Positions 7,692-15,899 of a stretch of 41,851 bases of DNA are shown here, in pieces. The notes beneath the pieces were generated by a model that had not been told where the DNA came from, made no database searches, and saw only the letters and a list, made by a program, of their open reading frames with translations. Location of the stretch: assembly GCA_949290865.1 (NCBI GenBank), contig CASETM010000068.1, positions 1-41,851 of the forward strand, in the 5' to 3' direction. The position numbers and the translations under genes are program-made. Origin of the DNA: an uncultured Bacillota bacterium. GTDB taxonomy: Bacteria; Bacillota_I; Bacilli_A; Erysipelotrichales; Coprobacillaceae. The stretch's first letter is position 1. Every line of letters starts with the position of its first letter.

Positions 7692-8675
7692 TCATTCTAC
7701 CTGCAGATCATCAACATGGAAATTGATCATGACCGTTGTACCCTGATTGGGTTTTGACGTGATCTGGATAGAATGACCCAGATATTTTAAAATGCGGGCG
7801 CATAGATACAGTCCCAGCCCACTGGCTTTTTTATCTTGACGGCCATTATAGCCCGTAAAGCCTTTTTCAAAAATGCGGGGCAGATCTTCTGCCTTGATAC
7901 CGATGCCACTGTCTTCGATATAGAGGGTTTCATCTTGCACATAAATATGAATACCACCAGTGCGCGTATACTTTAAGGCATTGGATAGAATCTGTTCTAA
8001 TACGAAAGAAAGCCATTTGGCATCGCTGAGAATATCAAGATGGAATTCATCCAGCTGCAATGTTAGCTTTTTCTGAATAAAAAAAGTGGCCTGTTTTTTG
8101 ATGACTTCCTGAACAATCGTTTCTAAATTGTCGTGTCTGATCTGTAAATCAGCAGAAATCTGTTCCAGTTTCATATAATGCATTGCCATATCCACATACT
8201 GTTCGATTTTCATGACCTGCAGCAGCATTTCACTGTTTGAAACATCCTGTGCTTGAATCAGCAGTCTTAAGGCAAAGATCGGTGTCTTGATCTGATGGAC
8301 CCACATGGTAAAGTAATCAAGCATTTCCTGACTTTGATGCTGCTGTTTTTGTTTAAGTTCGTTAAGTTCACTTGTAAGAGTTTTGATGATAAGCTGGTAG
8401 TCATTTTCCAGCAAAGATGAACTTTGTGGCAGATCCAGCAAAAGCATATCATTTAACTGTAAATTGGTTTCAAGAATTTTTATTTTTTTACAGTAATAAA
8501 AATAATCAATGCAGAAATAAACAATCAAGATCACCAGACATAAGATGGCTGCATAACTAATGGCGTCGATCAAAGCGTGATACAGATAGAGAATCAGATA
8601 GAAAAGACCGAGCATAGACAAAGTAAAGAGATAGATTGGTCTTCGATCATTGAAATAATGGATAAGCTTATTCAT
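7692..8675 (-). CDS. bceS: BceS-type intramembrane-sensing histidine kinase
   Basis: This 327-residue kinase has two membrane helices (about 14-34 and 38-59) with only a few residues between them, so it has no extracellular sensor domain. It is thus of the intramembrane-sensing BceS type, which in known systems takes its signal from the BceAB transporter. The phosphoacceptor is H127 in WVHQIKTP, a sequence characteristic of this group. The ATPase domain shows NALKY (N box), DSGIG (G1), the FEKGFTG segment and GLGLYL (G2). The gene overlaps the response regulator gene by 8 nt, so the two are translationally coupled. Confidence 0.88.
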   Translation of the reverse strand: MNKLIHYFNDRRPIYLFTLSMLGLFYLILYLYHALIDAISYAAILCLVILIVYFCIDYFYYCKKIKILETNLQLNDMLLLDLPQSSSLLENDYQLIIKTLTSELNELKQKQQHQSQEMLDYFTMWVHQIKTPIFALRLLIQAQDVSNSEMLLQVMKIEQYVDMAMHYMKLEQISADLQIRHDNLETIVQEVIKKQATFFIQKKLTLQLDEFHLDILSDAKWLSFVLEQILSNALKYTRTGGIHIYVQDETLYIEDSGIGIKAEDLPRIFEKGFTGYNGRQDKKASGLGLYLCARILKYLGHSIQITSKPNQGTTVMINFHVDDLQVE

Positions 8676-9345
8676 AGTATAACTGATAACCCAATCCTTT
8701 CTTTGTCTGAATCAGATGTGCAATGCCAAAAACATCCAGTTTTTTTCTCAGTCGGTTCATATTGACGCTCAATGTATTATCATCAATAAAAGCATCACTT
8801 TGCCATAAGTTCATCATCAGCTCATCACGCGAAACAAAATGTTCGGCTTTTTCAAACAGTGTCTGCAGAATCTTGAGTTCATTTTTTGTCAGATCAACGG
8901 TTATATCCTGATAACTGATTGTGGCATCCAGAACATTCAGCCTCAGTTCTTTATATGTGAGAATCTGTATGGATTTAGAAAATGAATAGGTTCTTCGTAA
9001 GAGTGCCTGTATTTTGGCAGTAAGTACATGAAAATCAAAAGGTTTGGTGATGAAATCATCACCGCCCATGGTCATGGCCATCACGATATTCATGTTTTCA
9101 CTGGCAGATGAAATAAAAATAATAGGAACAGAAGAAACTTTGCGAATCTGCTGGCACCAGTGGTAGCCATCATAGAATGGCAAGGAAATATCCAGCAGTA
9201 TCAGTTCTGGCTGATTTTTCAGATAAAATTCGAGAACATGTTCAAAGTCATTAACAATGTCTACTTCATAATGCCATGTTTCCAGATGCTTTTTTATTGC
9301 TGAAGCGATAATATCATCATCCTCTACGATCATTATTTTTTGCAT
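8668..9345 (-). CDS. bceR: BceR-type OmpR-family response regulator
   Basis: A receiver domain (residues 1-115) has acidic residues EDDD near the start, phosphoacceptor D52 in LLDISLP and K101 in FITKPF. It is followed by a winged-helix DNA-binding domain (about 130-222) ending with the QTKKGLGYQLY wing. I use the ATG at 9345 because AAGGTGAT precedes it; a GTG three codons upstream overlaps that site. It lies upstream of bceS with an 8-nt overlap, and its likely target is the inverted repeat at 7673-7690. A TATAAT lies 16 nt before the start, implying a very short leader. Confidence 0.88.
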   Translation of the reverse strand: MQKIMIVEDDDIIASAIKKHLETWHYEVDIVNDFEHVLEFYLKNQPELILLDISLPFYDGYHWCQQIRKVSSVPIIFISSASENMNIVMAMTMGGDDFITKPFDFHVLTAKIQALLRRTYSFSKSIQILTYKELRLNVLDATISYQDITVDLTKNELKILQTLFEKAEHFVSRDELMMNLWQSDAFIDDNTLSVNMNRLRKKLDVFGIAHLIQTKKGLGYQLYYE

Positions 9346-9361
9346 TTTTATCACCTTTTTT

Positions 9362-9367
9362 ATTATA
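9362..9367 (-). promoter_or_regulatory. -10 element of the bceRS unit
   Basis: TATAAT on the minus strand, 16 nt before the ATG at 9345. The -35 candidate (TTATCT at 17 bp) is weak. Confidence 0.4.
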
Positions 9368-9441
9368 GCATATCATCAATGATCAGATAAATCATCATCA
9401 AAATAAAAGAAAAGACGCTGGTAGATAGGACCTACGAGATT

Positions 9442-9450
9442 TGTTATAAT
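9442..9450 (+). promoter_or_regulatory. extended -10 promoter element of the acetyltransferase unit
   Basis: TGTTATAAT is an extended -10, sited 43 nt before the GTG at 9493. It overlaps an imperfect palindrome GTTATA-x6-TATAAC (9443-9460) that could bind a regulator. No good -35 is seen. Confidence 0.45.
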
Positions 9451-9492
9451 ATACTATAACAGAGAAAAACAAAAATAATAAAGGTGATAAAA

Positions 9493-10053
9493 GTGAAATC
9501 AGAAAAAGCAAAAATGATAGCTGGAGAAATATATAATCCTGCTCATCCACAACTGGTCCTGGATAGAGCTAAAGCTAATCGTATTTGTACAAAATATAAT
9601 CAGAAAGCTTTTCATGAAATCAATATGCGTTCAAGACTGTTACAAAAATTGCTGATTACTGATGGCAATTTCTGGATCAAACCACCATTTTATTGTGATT
9701 ATGGCTATAATATCCATCTTGGTAAAAATGTTATGATCAATTATCAGTGTGTGATCCTGGATGTCTGTCCTGTAGAAATCGGTGATCATACGTTGATAGG
9801 GCCTGGTACCCATATTTATACTGCCTGTCATTCTCTTGATCCCGAGGAACGGATCAAAGACAGAGAGTTTGGTAAACCGATAACCATTGGCAAAAATGTG
9901 TGGATCGGCGGTCATTGTACGATCTTGCCAGGAGTGACTATTGGCTGTCATTCAGTTATTGGCGCTGGCAGTGTCGTTACGAAAGATGTTCCCGATCGTG
10001 TCATTGTTGCTGGAAATCCAGCCCAAATTATCAAAGCAATCGATGAATCATAA
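9493..10053 (+). CDS. maltose/galactoside-type O-acetyltransferase (hexapeptide repeat)
   Basis: This 186-residue protein has the layout of the NodL/LacA/Maa family: an N-terminal helical segment starting KAKMIAGEIYNP, then left-handed beta-helix repeats (GYNIHLGKNVMINYQC, the HIYTACHSLDPEER loop with the catalytic histidine, KNVWIGGHCTILPGVTIG, VIGAGSVVTKDVPDRVIVAGNPA). It should transfer an acetyl group from acetyl-CoA to a sugar hydroxyl in the cytosol. I prefer the GTG at 9493, four bases after AGGTGAT, over the GTG at 9484 that lies inside that site. It is the first gene of a run of small metabolic genes. Confidence 0.88.
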   Translation: MKSEKAKMIAGEIYNPAHPQLVLDRAKANRICTKYNQKAFHEINMRSRLLQKLLITDGNFWIKPPFYCDYGYNIHLGKNVMINYQCVILDVCPVEIGDHTLIGPGTHIYTACHSLDPEERIKDREFGKPITIGKNVWIGGHCTILPGVTIGCHSVIGAGSVVTKDVPDRVIVAGNPAQIIKAIDES

Positions 10054-10079
10054 AACATTGATAAAAGGAGAAAATATCG

Positions 10080-10478
10080 ATGGTAAAAACACATATAAAG
10101 GCAATCATTGCCTGTGATATACAAAAAGTCTGGGATACAGTATTGAATATAGAACAATATCCACTGTGGCGCAGTGATCTAAGCAAAACAGAAATTTTAA
10201 GTGATCGACAGTTTATTGAGTATACGAAGGATCATGTTGCAACGACATTTACGGTGACCTTGCTACAGCCCTGTCAAAGATGGGAATTTGATATAGATAA
10301 CAGTCATATCAAAGGTCATTGGACTGGTATCTTTCATAGGACAGGGCAAAGAACAGAAATTCAATTTATTGAAGATGTCACTGCCAAAAAGATATGGATG
10401 AAACCATTCGTGAAATCATATCTGAAAAAACAGCAGGCAAGGTTCGTTGACGATTTAAAGGCATCATTAAAAAAATAA
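10080..10478 (+). CDS. SRPBCC (START-like) family protein
   Basis: This 132-residue protein fits the helix-grip fold of SRPBCC/polyketide cyclase-like proteins: a first strand THIKAIIAC, a helix DIQKVWDTVLNIEQYPLW, several strands (FTVTLLQPCQRWEFDI, GHWTGIFHR, TEIQFIEDV) and a long C-terminal helix from about 100 to 130. Such proteins bind small hydrophobic ligands; no ligand can be named here. AAAGGAG precedes the ATG, and the gene lies 26 nt after the acetyltransferase and 25 nt before a GNAT gene, probably in one transcript. Confidence 0.75.
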   Translation: MVKTHIKAIIACDIQKVWDTVLNIEQYPLWRSDLSKTEILSDRQFIEYTKDHVATTFTVTLLQPCQRWEFDIDNSHIKGHWTGIFHRTGQRTEIQFIEDVTAKKIWMKPFVKSYLKKQQARFVDDLKASLKK

Positions 10479-10503
10479 ATCAAGATACAAAGGAGTGAGC
10501 TTA

Positions 10504-11085
10504 TTGAATACCCCAACTATAAAGACTGAACGACTGATTTTAAGAAAGTTTACTGAAGCTGATCTGGAAGCACTTTTTCTGATTCTTAAAGATGAAAAAG
10601 TCAATCAGTTTCTTCCGTGGTTTCCAGTACAAACACTGGCAGAAACAAAACGTTTTTATGAAGAAAGATATGCGAGGGTCTATCAGCAGACCTGTGGCTA
10701 TGCCTATGCTATCTGTCTAAAAAATGATGATGTTCCTATCGGCTATATCAAAGTTGATATGGATGACAGTCACGATCTGGGTTATGGCTTGCGTCAGGAA
10801 TTCTGGCATCTTGGCATTGTCAGTGAAGCTGCGCAAGCTATTGTAGAACAGGTCAGAAAAGATGGCTTGCCTTATATTACAGCAACACATGATGTCAACA
10901 ATCCTCGCAGTGGTCAGGTGATGAAGAATATTGGAATGTCATACTGTTATTCTTATCAGGAACAGTGGCAACCAAAAAATATTCTGGTAACTTTTAGAAT
11001 GTATCAGCTGAATTTTGATGAACAGGTGAAAACATATAAAAAATACTGGGATATGTATGATCATCATTTTATTGAAAATGTATAG
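10504..11085 (+). CDS. GNAT-family N-acetyltransferase (RimJ/RimL-like)
   Basis: The 193-residue protein starts with the family pattern TPTIKTERLILRKFTEADLEALF. It has the acceptor-side strands PIGYIKVD and DLGYGLRQEFWHLGIVSEAAQ (the acetyl-CoA binding loop region) and the late NNPRSGQVMKNIGM segment typical of RimJ/RimL-type acetyltransferases. The substrate is unknown; relatives acetylate protein N-termini, amino acids or antibiotics. The start is probably the TTG at 10504, 8 nt after AGGAG; a GTG at 10495 would overlap that site. Confidence 0.85.
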   Translation: MNTPTIKTERLILRKFTEADLEALFLILKDEKVNQFLPWFPVQTLAETKRFYEERYARVYQQTCGYAYAICLKNDDVPIGYIKVDMDDSHDLGYGLRQEFWHLGIVSEAAQAIVEQVRKDGLPYITATHDVNNPRSGQVMKNIGMSYCYSYQEQWQPKNILVTFRMYQLNFDEQVKTYKKYWDMYDHHFIENV

Positions 11086-11123
11086 TCGGTTTTTCTTTTT
11101 TAATGACTTTAAGGAAAAATAAA

Positions 11124-11804
11124 ATGACAGATTATGATTTAAATAATATAAATTTAGAATTAAAACAAAATATTATAGTAAAAATCAAGGAAAAACCTGC
11201 TATAGAAGACCTTGCCTTTATTATTGAACAGAATCAGCTTTTTTTTGAACTATTTGATATTGTCAATACGGAAAAATCAGCAGTGAAATATACAGCGACA
11301 AAAACAGTCAAATGGTTCAGTGAATATAAACCAGAGCTGATCTATCCTTTTTATTATGAAATCGTTTCATGGTTGAACAGTGACAATCAGTTTATCAAAT
11401 GGGATGCAATCATGATCCTGTCTTATCTGGCAGCAGTTGATACAGCACATTATTTTGATAAAATCTATGAAGAATATTTTGCCTTGATTCGTTCACACCA
11501 GATGATTACTGCCAGCAATGTCGTCAAAAGCTGCTGGCGCTTTGTATTGGCACAGCCTGAATTGGATCAGGATATGACCTTACGTCTGCTTGAAGTGCCA
11601 CAGTTGACATATATTCACAAAAACAAAGTTTCTGAAGAATGCAACTGTATTGTCTGTGGGAATGTACTGGAAAGTTTTGATCATTATTTTCATGTATCGC
11701 AGTATCAAAGTGAAATGATTGATTTTGCCAAAGAACAACTGAACTCGTCGAGAAGAGCAGTTGTACAAAAAGCAAAGAAGTTTTTAAGAAAGCATGAAGT
11801 TTAA
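11124..11804 (+). CDS. HEAT-like helical repeat protein of unknown function
   Basis: This 226-residue protein looks all-helical, with repeated amphipathic pairs such as SAVKYTATKTVKWFSEY, QFIKWDAIMILSYLAA and SSRRAVVQKAKKFLRK that resemble HEAT/Armadillo repeats. A small cysteine cluster, CNCIVCGN, sits at about residues 171-178 and could bind a metal. No catalytic motif is seen. I start at the ATG at 11124 because AAGGA precedes it; an ATG seven codons upstream has no such site. It sits between a GNAT gene and a tiny membrane protein gene. The function is unknown. Confidence 0.6.
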   Translation: MTDYDLNNINLELKQNIIVKIKEKPAIEDLAFIIEQNQLFFELFDIVNTEKSAVKYTATKTVKWFSEYKPELIYPFYYEIVSWLNSDNQFIKWDAIMILSYLAAVDTAHYFDKIYEEYFALIRSHQMITASNVVKSCWRFVLAQPELDQDMTLRLLEVPQLTYIHKNKVSEECNCIVCGNVLESFDHYFHVSQYQSEMIDFAKEQLNSSRRAVVQKAKKFLRKHEV

Positions 11805-11828
11805 AAGAGAAAAGAAGATGGGCAAACA

Positions 11829-12002
11829 ATGGAACTGTATTTTATTATATTAATCATTATTGGTATCATAGGATGTGTTTTTGCCAACCAGCTTGATGAT
11901 CATTTTCATGGCCAGGGACGTCTGCAAAAAGTGATGACTGTTTTTGGTGGAGGAGTGATCGTGATTTCAATTATTGGTCTTATTGCCAGTATGATACCAT
12001 AA
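11829..12002 (+). CDS. small membrane protein, 57 residues
   Basis: An ATG-started frame encodes 57 residues with two hydrophobic segments: MELYFIILIIIGIIGCVFA near the start and GGGVIVISIIGLIASMIP at the end, joined by a polar stretch (DDHFHGQGRLQK). It would be a two-span hairpin or a lipid-associated peptide. The ribosome binding site (AAGAAGATGGG) is weak. It fills the space between the HEAT-like gene and the alpha/beta hydrolase gene and uses codons like its neighbours. Function unknown. Confidence 0.55.
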   Translation: MELYFIILIIIGIIGCVFANQLDDHFHGQGRLQKVMTVFGGGVIVISIIGLIASMIP

Positions 12003-12044
12003 GGAAAAAAGACATGACGTTATGAATAAAAAACAGGAGGACAT

Positions 12045-12686
12045 ATGAAAACAATATTGATACATGGATTTGGTCAGCAGGAACAAAGCTGGAATGAAAC
12101 CATTTCCTTTATGCAAGAACAAAACAATTTATTATGCCCAAATCTGGCTTCATTGCTTAATGGCCAAGAAACCACATATGAACATCTCTATCAGGCAATG
12201 GCCCAGTATTGCCAACAGATAGATGAACCTGTCAATCTATGTGGTATTTCTTTAGGTGGTATCCTGGCATTGGATTTTGCCCTTGAATTTCCAAATCTGG
12301 TCAATTCTCTGGTTCTTATTGCCACACCACATCAGATACCGAAGATGATGTTTGCTTTACAGAATATGATTTTCCGATTTCTTCCAGCATCTGCTTTTGA
12401 AGATATGGCTTTTTCTAAGAAAGACACATTTGTTTTGTTAAAATCGATGAAAGATTTAGATTTTAAAGAAAAAGTTAAAAATATTTCTTGTCCAGTGCTG
12501 ATCGTTTGTGGAAAAAAGGACAAGACCAATGTCAAATCTGTACAGTATATATATACCCATATCAAAGATGCAAAGCTTATTCTTCTTGAAAATACAGGCC
12601 ATGCTGTTAATGAAGAACAACCACAGCAGTTAGCACAGATCCTGCAGGAGTTTTTAATGAATAGTGATAATATAAAAAATATTTAG
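12045..12686 (+). CDS. alpha/beta hydrolase
   Basis: This 213-residue enzyme has the alpha/beta-hydrolase plan: a first strand ILIHGFGQ (oxyanion loop HGFG), the nucleophile elbow GISLGG with the catalytic serine at about residue 69, an acid in LIVCGKKDKT, and the catalytic histidine in NTGHAVNEEQP near the C-terminus. The cap region is short. No signal peptide is present, so it is cytosolic. The substrate cannot be read from the sequence. AGGAGG precedes the ATG. Confidence 0.85.
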   Translation: MKTILIHGFGQQEQSWNETISFMQEQNNLLCPNLASLLNGQETTYEHLYQAMAQYCQQIDEPVNLCGISLGGILALDFALEFPNLVNSLVLIATPHQIPKMMFALQNMIFRFLPASAFEDMAFSKKDTFVLLKSMKDLDFKEKVKNISCPVLIVCGKKDKTNVKSVQYIYTHIKDAKLILLENTGHAVNEEQPQQLAQILQEFLMNSDNIKNI

Positions 12687-12714
12687 ATAAAATGAAAAAA
12701 GGGAAGTGATCATA

Positions 12715-13359
12715 TTGAAAATAGAAATTGGAACTGAATTTCCACAATTCTTTGAATCAATGTATCCGGAAGAATTTGAGTTGTTTTCTCATTTTGAAGT
12801 GACTGCTGCCATTCCTCATGTCCTATTTGCGATAACGACATGGAAAGAAAATGGACAGCCTAATATCTGTTTACATGCATGGAGCTGTTTTCACGGGGAT
12901 CAAAATGCCTTTTTTGCGGTGATGGGAAATCTTTATCAGCATACGCATACTTTTAAAAATATTCAGCGAGATCAGTGTTTTTGTGTGAATTTTCTCTCTA
13001 TCCGTTACTACGAACAGTTGGTCAATACAATCAAGATGAATGAAACTGATACAGATGAATTTGTGGCTGGTAATTTTACGCTTGAACATGGCAAAACGAT
13101 CCATGCGCCAATCATTCAGGAGGCTTTTATGACCATGGAATGTACTTTAAAAGATATCCAGGATCTGACTCATTCAGGGAATACAGCGATGGTCATTGGA
13201 CAGGTACAGCATATTTCTGTAGAAGAAGGATATGCCCAAGGTTATCAGCGATATGGAAAAGATGGCTTTACGCTGCTGATTCCATCACCTCAGGATCTGG
13301 TTTCAGGGAAAGCAAACCTTTCAGCTATTGGTACTGTTGATATACAGAAATATGACTGA
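12715..13359 (+). CDS. flavin reductase-like (FMN-binding split-barrel) protein
   Basis: This 214-residue protein resembles the flavin reductase-like domain family: TAAIPHVLFAITTW, then the GQPNICLHAWSCFHGD loop, the HTHTFKNIQRDQCFCVNFLS strand-helix typical of FMN contact, and a C-terminal strand region with the SAIGTVDIQKYD end. It would bind FMN and act in redox reactions with an unknown partner. I prefer the TTG at 12715, preceded by GGGAAGTG, over the GTG at 12706. It is the last of the run of small metabolic genes that began at 9493. Confidence 0.75.
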   Translation: MKIEIGTEFPQFFESMYPEEFELFSHFEVTAAIPHVLFAITTWKENGQPNICLHAWSCFHGDQNAFFAVMGNLYQHTHTFKNIQRDQCFCVNFLSIRYYEQLVNTIKMNETDTDEFVAGNFTLEHGKTIHAPIIQEAFMTMECTLKDIQDLTHSGNTAMVIGQVQHISVEEGYAQGYQRYGKDGFTLLIPSPQDLVSGKANLSAIGTVDIQKYD

Positions 13360-13415
13360 CAGTTTCTGTTGATAAAATATGGTAAAAAGTTTATATTTAA
13401 AACAGGTGAAGGAAA

Positions 13416-14084
13416 ATGACAAAAATACTGATTGTTGAAGATCAACAGGATATTAACAATATGATTGTAAAGTACTTAACAGATGCTGGCTATTATTGTG
13501 AACAGGCTTTTTCGGGGACAGAGGCATTAATGTGTTTTCATATGAAAACATATGATCTGATTATTCTGGATCTGATATTGCCGGGAATGGATGGGAAAGC
13601 TTTGTTAAAGCAGATTAGAAAAACTGCTAGTTTACCGATTATTGTGTTAACGGCAAAAGATACGCTTGACAGCAAAGTTGATCTTTTGAATTCAGGAGCT
13701 GATGATTATTTATGTAAGCCTTTTGCTCTTGAGGAACTGCTGGCAAGAATTCAGGTACAACTGCGAAAAATTCATCGTCATGATCCAAAAAAGCAAGTCT
13801 ATAAAAAATTGGTTTTAGATTCTGATATATACGATGGGCTTATTAATGGACATAGGCTTGAATTGACCAAACATGAATATTTTATACTGGCATTACTGAT
13901 AAAAAATCATAAAAGAGTTTTTACAAAACAGGAAATATATGAATATGTATGGAATGAAGAATACTATGGTGATGATAAGACAATCAATGTGCATATCAGT
14001 AATATGAGAAAAAAGATAAAATTATATACAGATGAAGAATATATAAAAACTGTCTGGGGAATTGGTTTTAAAATGGCTGAATAA
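13416..14084 (+). CDS. OmpR-family response regulator
   Basis: The 222-residue protein has a receiver domain with ED near residue 8, phosphoacceptor D52 (LDLILPGMDG) and K101 (YLCKPF), and a winged-helix domain with the KTVWGIGFKMAE ending. The next genes encode an ABC exporter and a kinase, giving the order regulator, ATPase, permease, kinase found in many BcrR/lantibiotic-type resistance loci. A terminator overlaps the stop codon, so the exporter genes probably have their own promoter, which this regulator may control. An AGGTGAAGG site precedes the ATG. Confidence 0.88.
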   Translation: MTKILIVEDQQDINNMIVKYLTDAGYYCEQAFSGTEALMCFHMKTYDLIILDLILPGMDGKALLKQIRKTASLPIIVLTAKDTLDSKVDLLNSGADDYLCKPFALEELLARIQVQLRKIHRHDPKKQVYKKLVLDSDIYDGLINGHRLELTKHEYFILALLIKNHKRVFTKQEIYEYVWNEEYYGDDKTINVHISNMRKKIKLYTDEEYIKTVWGIGFKMAE

Positions 14085-14101
14085 AATTTATTCAGTTTTT
14101 T
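14077..14101 (+). terminator. terminator overlapping the response regulator stop codon
   Basis: CTGAATAA (14077-14084) pairs with TTATTCAG (14088-14095) over a 3-nt loop, then TTTTTT. The stop codon is inside the stem. Confidence 0.75.
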
Positions 14102-14150
14102 CTTTATACTTTTTTTATTATTGTTTAGCACTTTTTTTGATTTTTGTTTC

Positions 14151-14156
14151 TATAAT
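14151..14156 (+). promoter_or_regulatory. -10 element of the ABC exporter/kinase unit
   Basis: TATAAT lies 28 nt before the ATG at 14185, after a T-rich stretch with no good -35. This would suit a promoter that needs an activator such as the upstream regulator. Confidence 0.45.
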
Positions 14157-14184
14157 AAAAGTACATTGAGAAAGGATGAGTGAT

Positions 14185-15108
14185 ATGGAAGAGAATGTTT
14201 TGGAAATTTATGATTTGTGTAAAACTTATAAAGATACAAATGCTGTTTTACATTTATCCATGAAGGTTCAGAAAGGAGATATTTATGGTTTTATCGGGAA
14301 AAATGGTGCAGGCAAATCAACAACTTTAAAAATGATTACTGGTTTGATTTTTCCGACTTCTGGAGAAATCAGACTATTTGGTCAACAACGAAATGTTTTT
14401 ACTGCCAAAAGAATTGGTTCGCTGATAGAACATCCTGGATTATATTCGCATTTATCTGCTTATGATAATATGGAATTAAAAGCGACGGCGCTGGGAATAA
14501 ACAATAAAACTAAAATAACTAAACTGTTAGAACTTGTTCATTTGGATCCGAAATCTAAAAAAATGGTAAAGAAGTTTTCTTTAGGTATGAAACAACGTTT
14601 AGGAATAGCATTAGCATTATTAGGAAATCCTGATCTGCTGATATTGGATGAGCCAATCAATGGATTGGATCCCGAAGGTATCAAGGAAATAAGAGAAGTT
14701 ATTCGTTATCTCAATGAAAGTAAAAAAATGACAGTCATCATCAGCAGTCATATTTTAGGAGAGTTGAGTAAAATTGCAACAAAATACGGAATTATTCGTG
14801 ATGGACAAATAGTAGAAGAAATTACAGCTCAAGAGCTTGATCTGCGATGCCGTAACTATATATCATTAAAAGTTGATTCGGTAGATAAGGCAGTAGCATT
14901 ACTGGAAGAAAAAATGGATATAAATGATTATTTTGTTTATGAAAATAATGAGATTCGTGTTTTTGATCAGATAAAAAGTTCTGATATGATAAAAATACTG
15001 GTAAACAATGATATTTCGGTTCATCAGATGTGTTATCAGAAACAGGATCTGGAATCGTATTTTCTGGAAAAATGTGGGGTGGTGAAAGATGATGATAAAT
15101 ATCATTAA
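14185..15108 (+). CDS. BcrA-like ABC transporter ATP-binding protein
   Basis: This 307-residue ATPase has Walker A GKNGAGKST, a GLYSHLSAYDN segment after the Q-loop, the signature FSLGMKQRLGIA and Walker B LLILDEPINGLD with switch histidine in SSHIL. The LGMKQR signature and the extra 80-residue C-terminal domain are typical of the BcrA/lantibiotic-immunity and NatA group that exports peptides. The ATG at 14185 is preceded by AAAGGA with normal spacing; the ATG at 14176 directly abuts that site. The gene overlaps the permease gene by 20 nt. Confidence 0.87.
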   Translation: MEENVLEIYDLCKTYKDTNAVLHLSMKVQKGDIYGFIGKNGAGKSTTLKMITGLIFPTSGEIRLFGQQRNVFTAKRIGSLIEHPGLYSHLSAYDNMELKATALGINNKTKITKLLELVHLDPKSKKMVKKFSLGMKQRLGIALALLGNPDLLILDEPINGLDPEGIKEIREVIRYLNESKKMTVIISSHILGELSKIATKYGIIRDGQIVEEITAQELDLRCRNYISLKVDSVDKAVALLEEKMDINDYFVYENNEIRVFDQIKSSDMIKILVNNDISVHQMCYQKQDLESYFLEKCGVVKDDDKYH

Positions 15109-15877
15109 AGCAGAAATAAAAAGATTAACAAAAAGCAAAGGATTCTGGTTTTCTTTAGGTTTATTTATTTTTATATATGCGCTATGTATTTTTATGCAGA
15201 ACTCTGCTCAAACAGCGAGCACATATGCGACTTCTCCAAGTGCAGGAGAACCTGGTTTCTATGTTTCGATAGATGCTGTTGTTAAAACATTAAATACTTT
15301 TGCGACAATGTTTGGACATGCTTTTGGAACGCTGATCTTGGGTATCTATCTAGCTATTTTTGTCTGCAATGAATATAGCAGTGGCTATATTAAAAATATC
15401 ATAACCTTATCTCATGGCAGAATTGCCAACATTATTTCTAAAATGATTATTGCTACGATCATCGATCTGATGATCATTGTCATCAGCTATGCTGTTGCCT
15501 TTATCCTGGGAAACTTGATTGTCACAGGATTTACGATTGAACCAGTGAATATTATCGTTAAATATGCATTTATTATGTTTGTTATGACATTGGCTTTATT
15601 GAGTTTGATCATTTTTGTTACGGTATTATTGCGAAACAAGATTGTTGGGATTATAATTATTTTACTTATTTCATCGGGAATGTTACAGTCGTTTCTAATT
15701 TCGTTTTTTGATCTGATTCATATGTCATTTTTATCTCAGTATACGTTATCTTCATTTTTTTTGAATACTGCTCTTGTTTCGGGAAATGATTACATAAAAG
15801 TCATTGGGATATCAGTTTTCTATGCTGTCGTTTATATGACATCGAGTGTGATGATCATGAGTAAAAGAGATATTTGA
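15089..15877 (+). CDS. ABC-2 type exporter permease
   Basis: This 262-residue protein begins with a cytoplasmic amphipathic stretch (IIKAEIKRLTKSKGF), then six hydrophobic segments (about 17-33, 75-95, 120-145, 155-185, 190-215, 230-255). The ICNEYSSGYIKNI-type cytoplasmic segment near residue 92 is typical of BcrB/ABC-2 permeases. It should form the membrane channel with the preceding ATPase, whose gene it overlaps by 20 nt. The kinase gene follows 22 nt later. Confidence 0.85.
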   Translation: MMINIIKAEIKRLTKSKGFWFSLGLFIFIYALCIFMQNSAQTASTYATSPSAGEPGFYVSIDAVVKTLNTFATMFGHAFGTLILGIYLAIFVCNEYSSGYIKNIITLSHGRIANIISKMIIATIIDLMIIVISYAVAFILGNLIVTGFTIEPVNIIVKYAFIMFVMTLALLSLIIFVTVLLRNKIVGIIIILLISSGMLQSFLISFFDLIHMSFLSQYTLSSFFLNTALVSGNDYIKVIGISVFYAVVYMTSSVMIMSKRDI

Positions 15878-15899
15878 TGAGTGGAGGAGGTGTTAAATT

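Noticed and set aside
9442-9460. Palindrome GTTATA-x6-TATAAC as a specific operator
   Set aside because: It overlaps the -10 element and is AT-only apart from its ends, so chance similarity is likely. It is mentioned only with the promoter.
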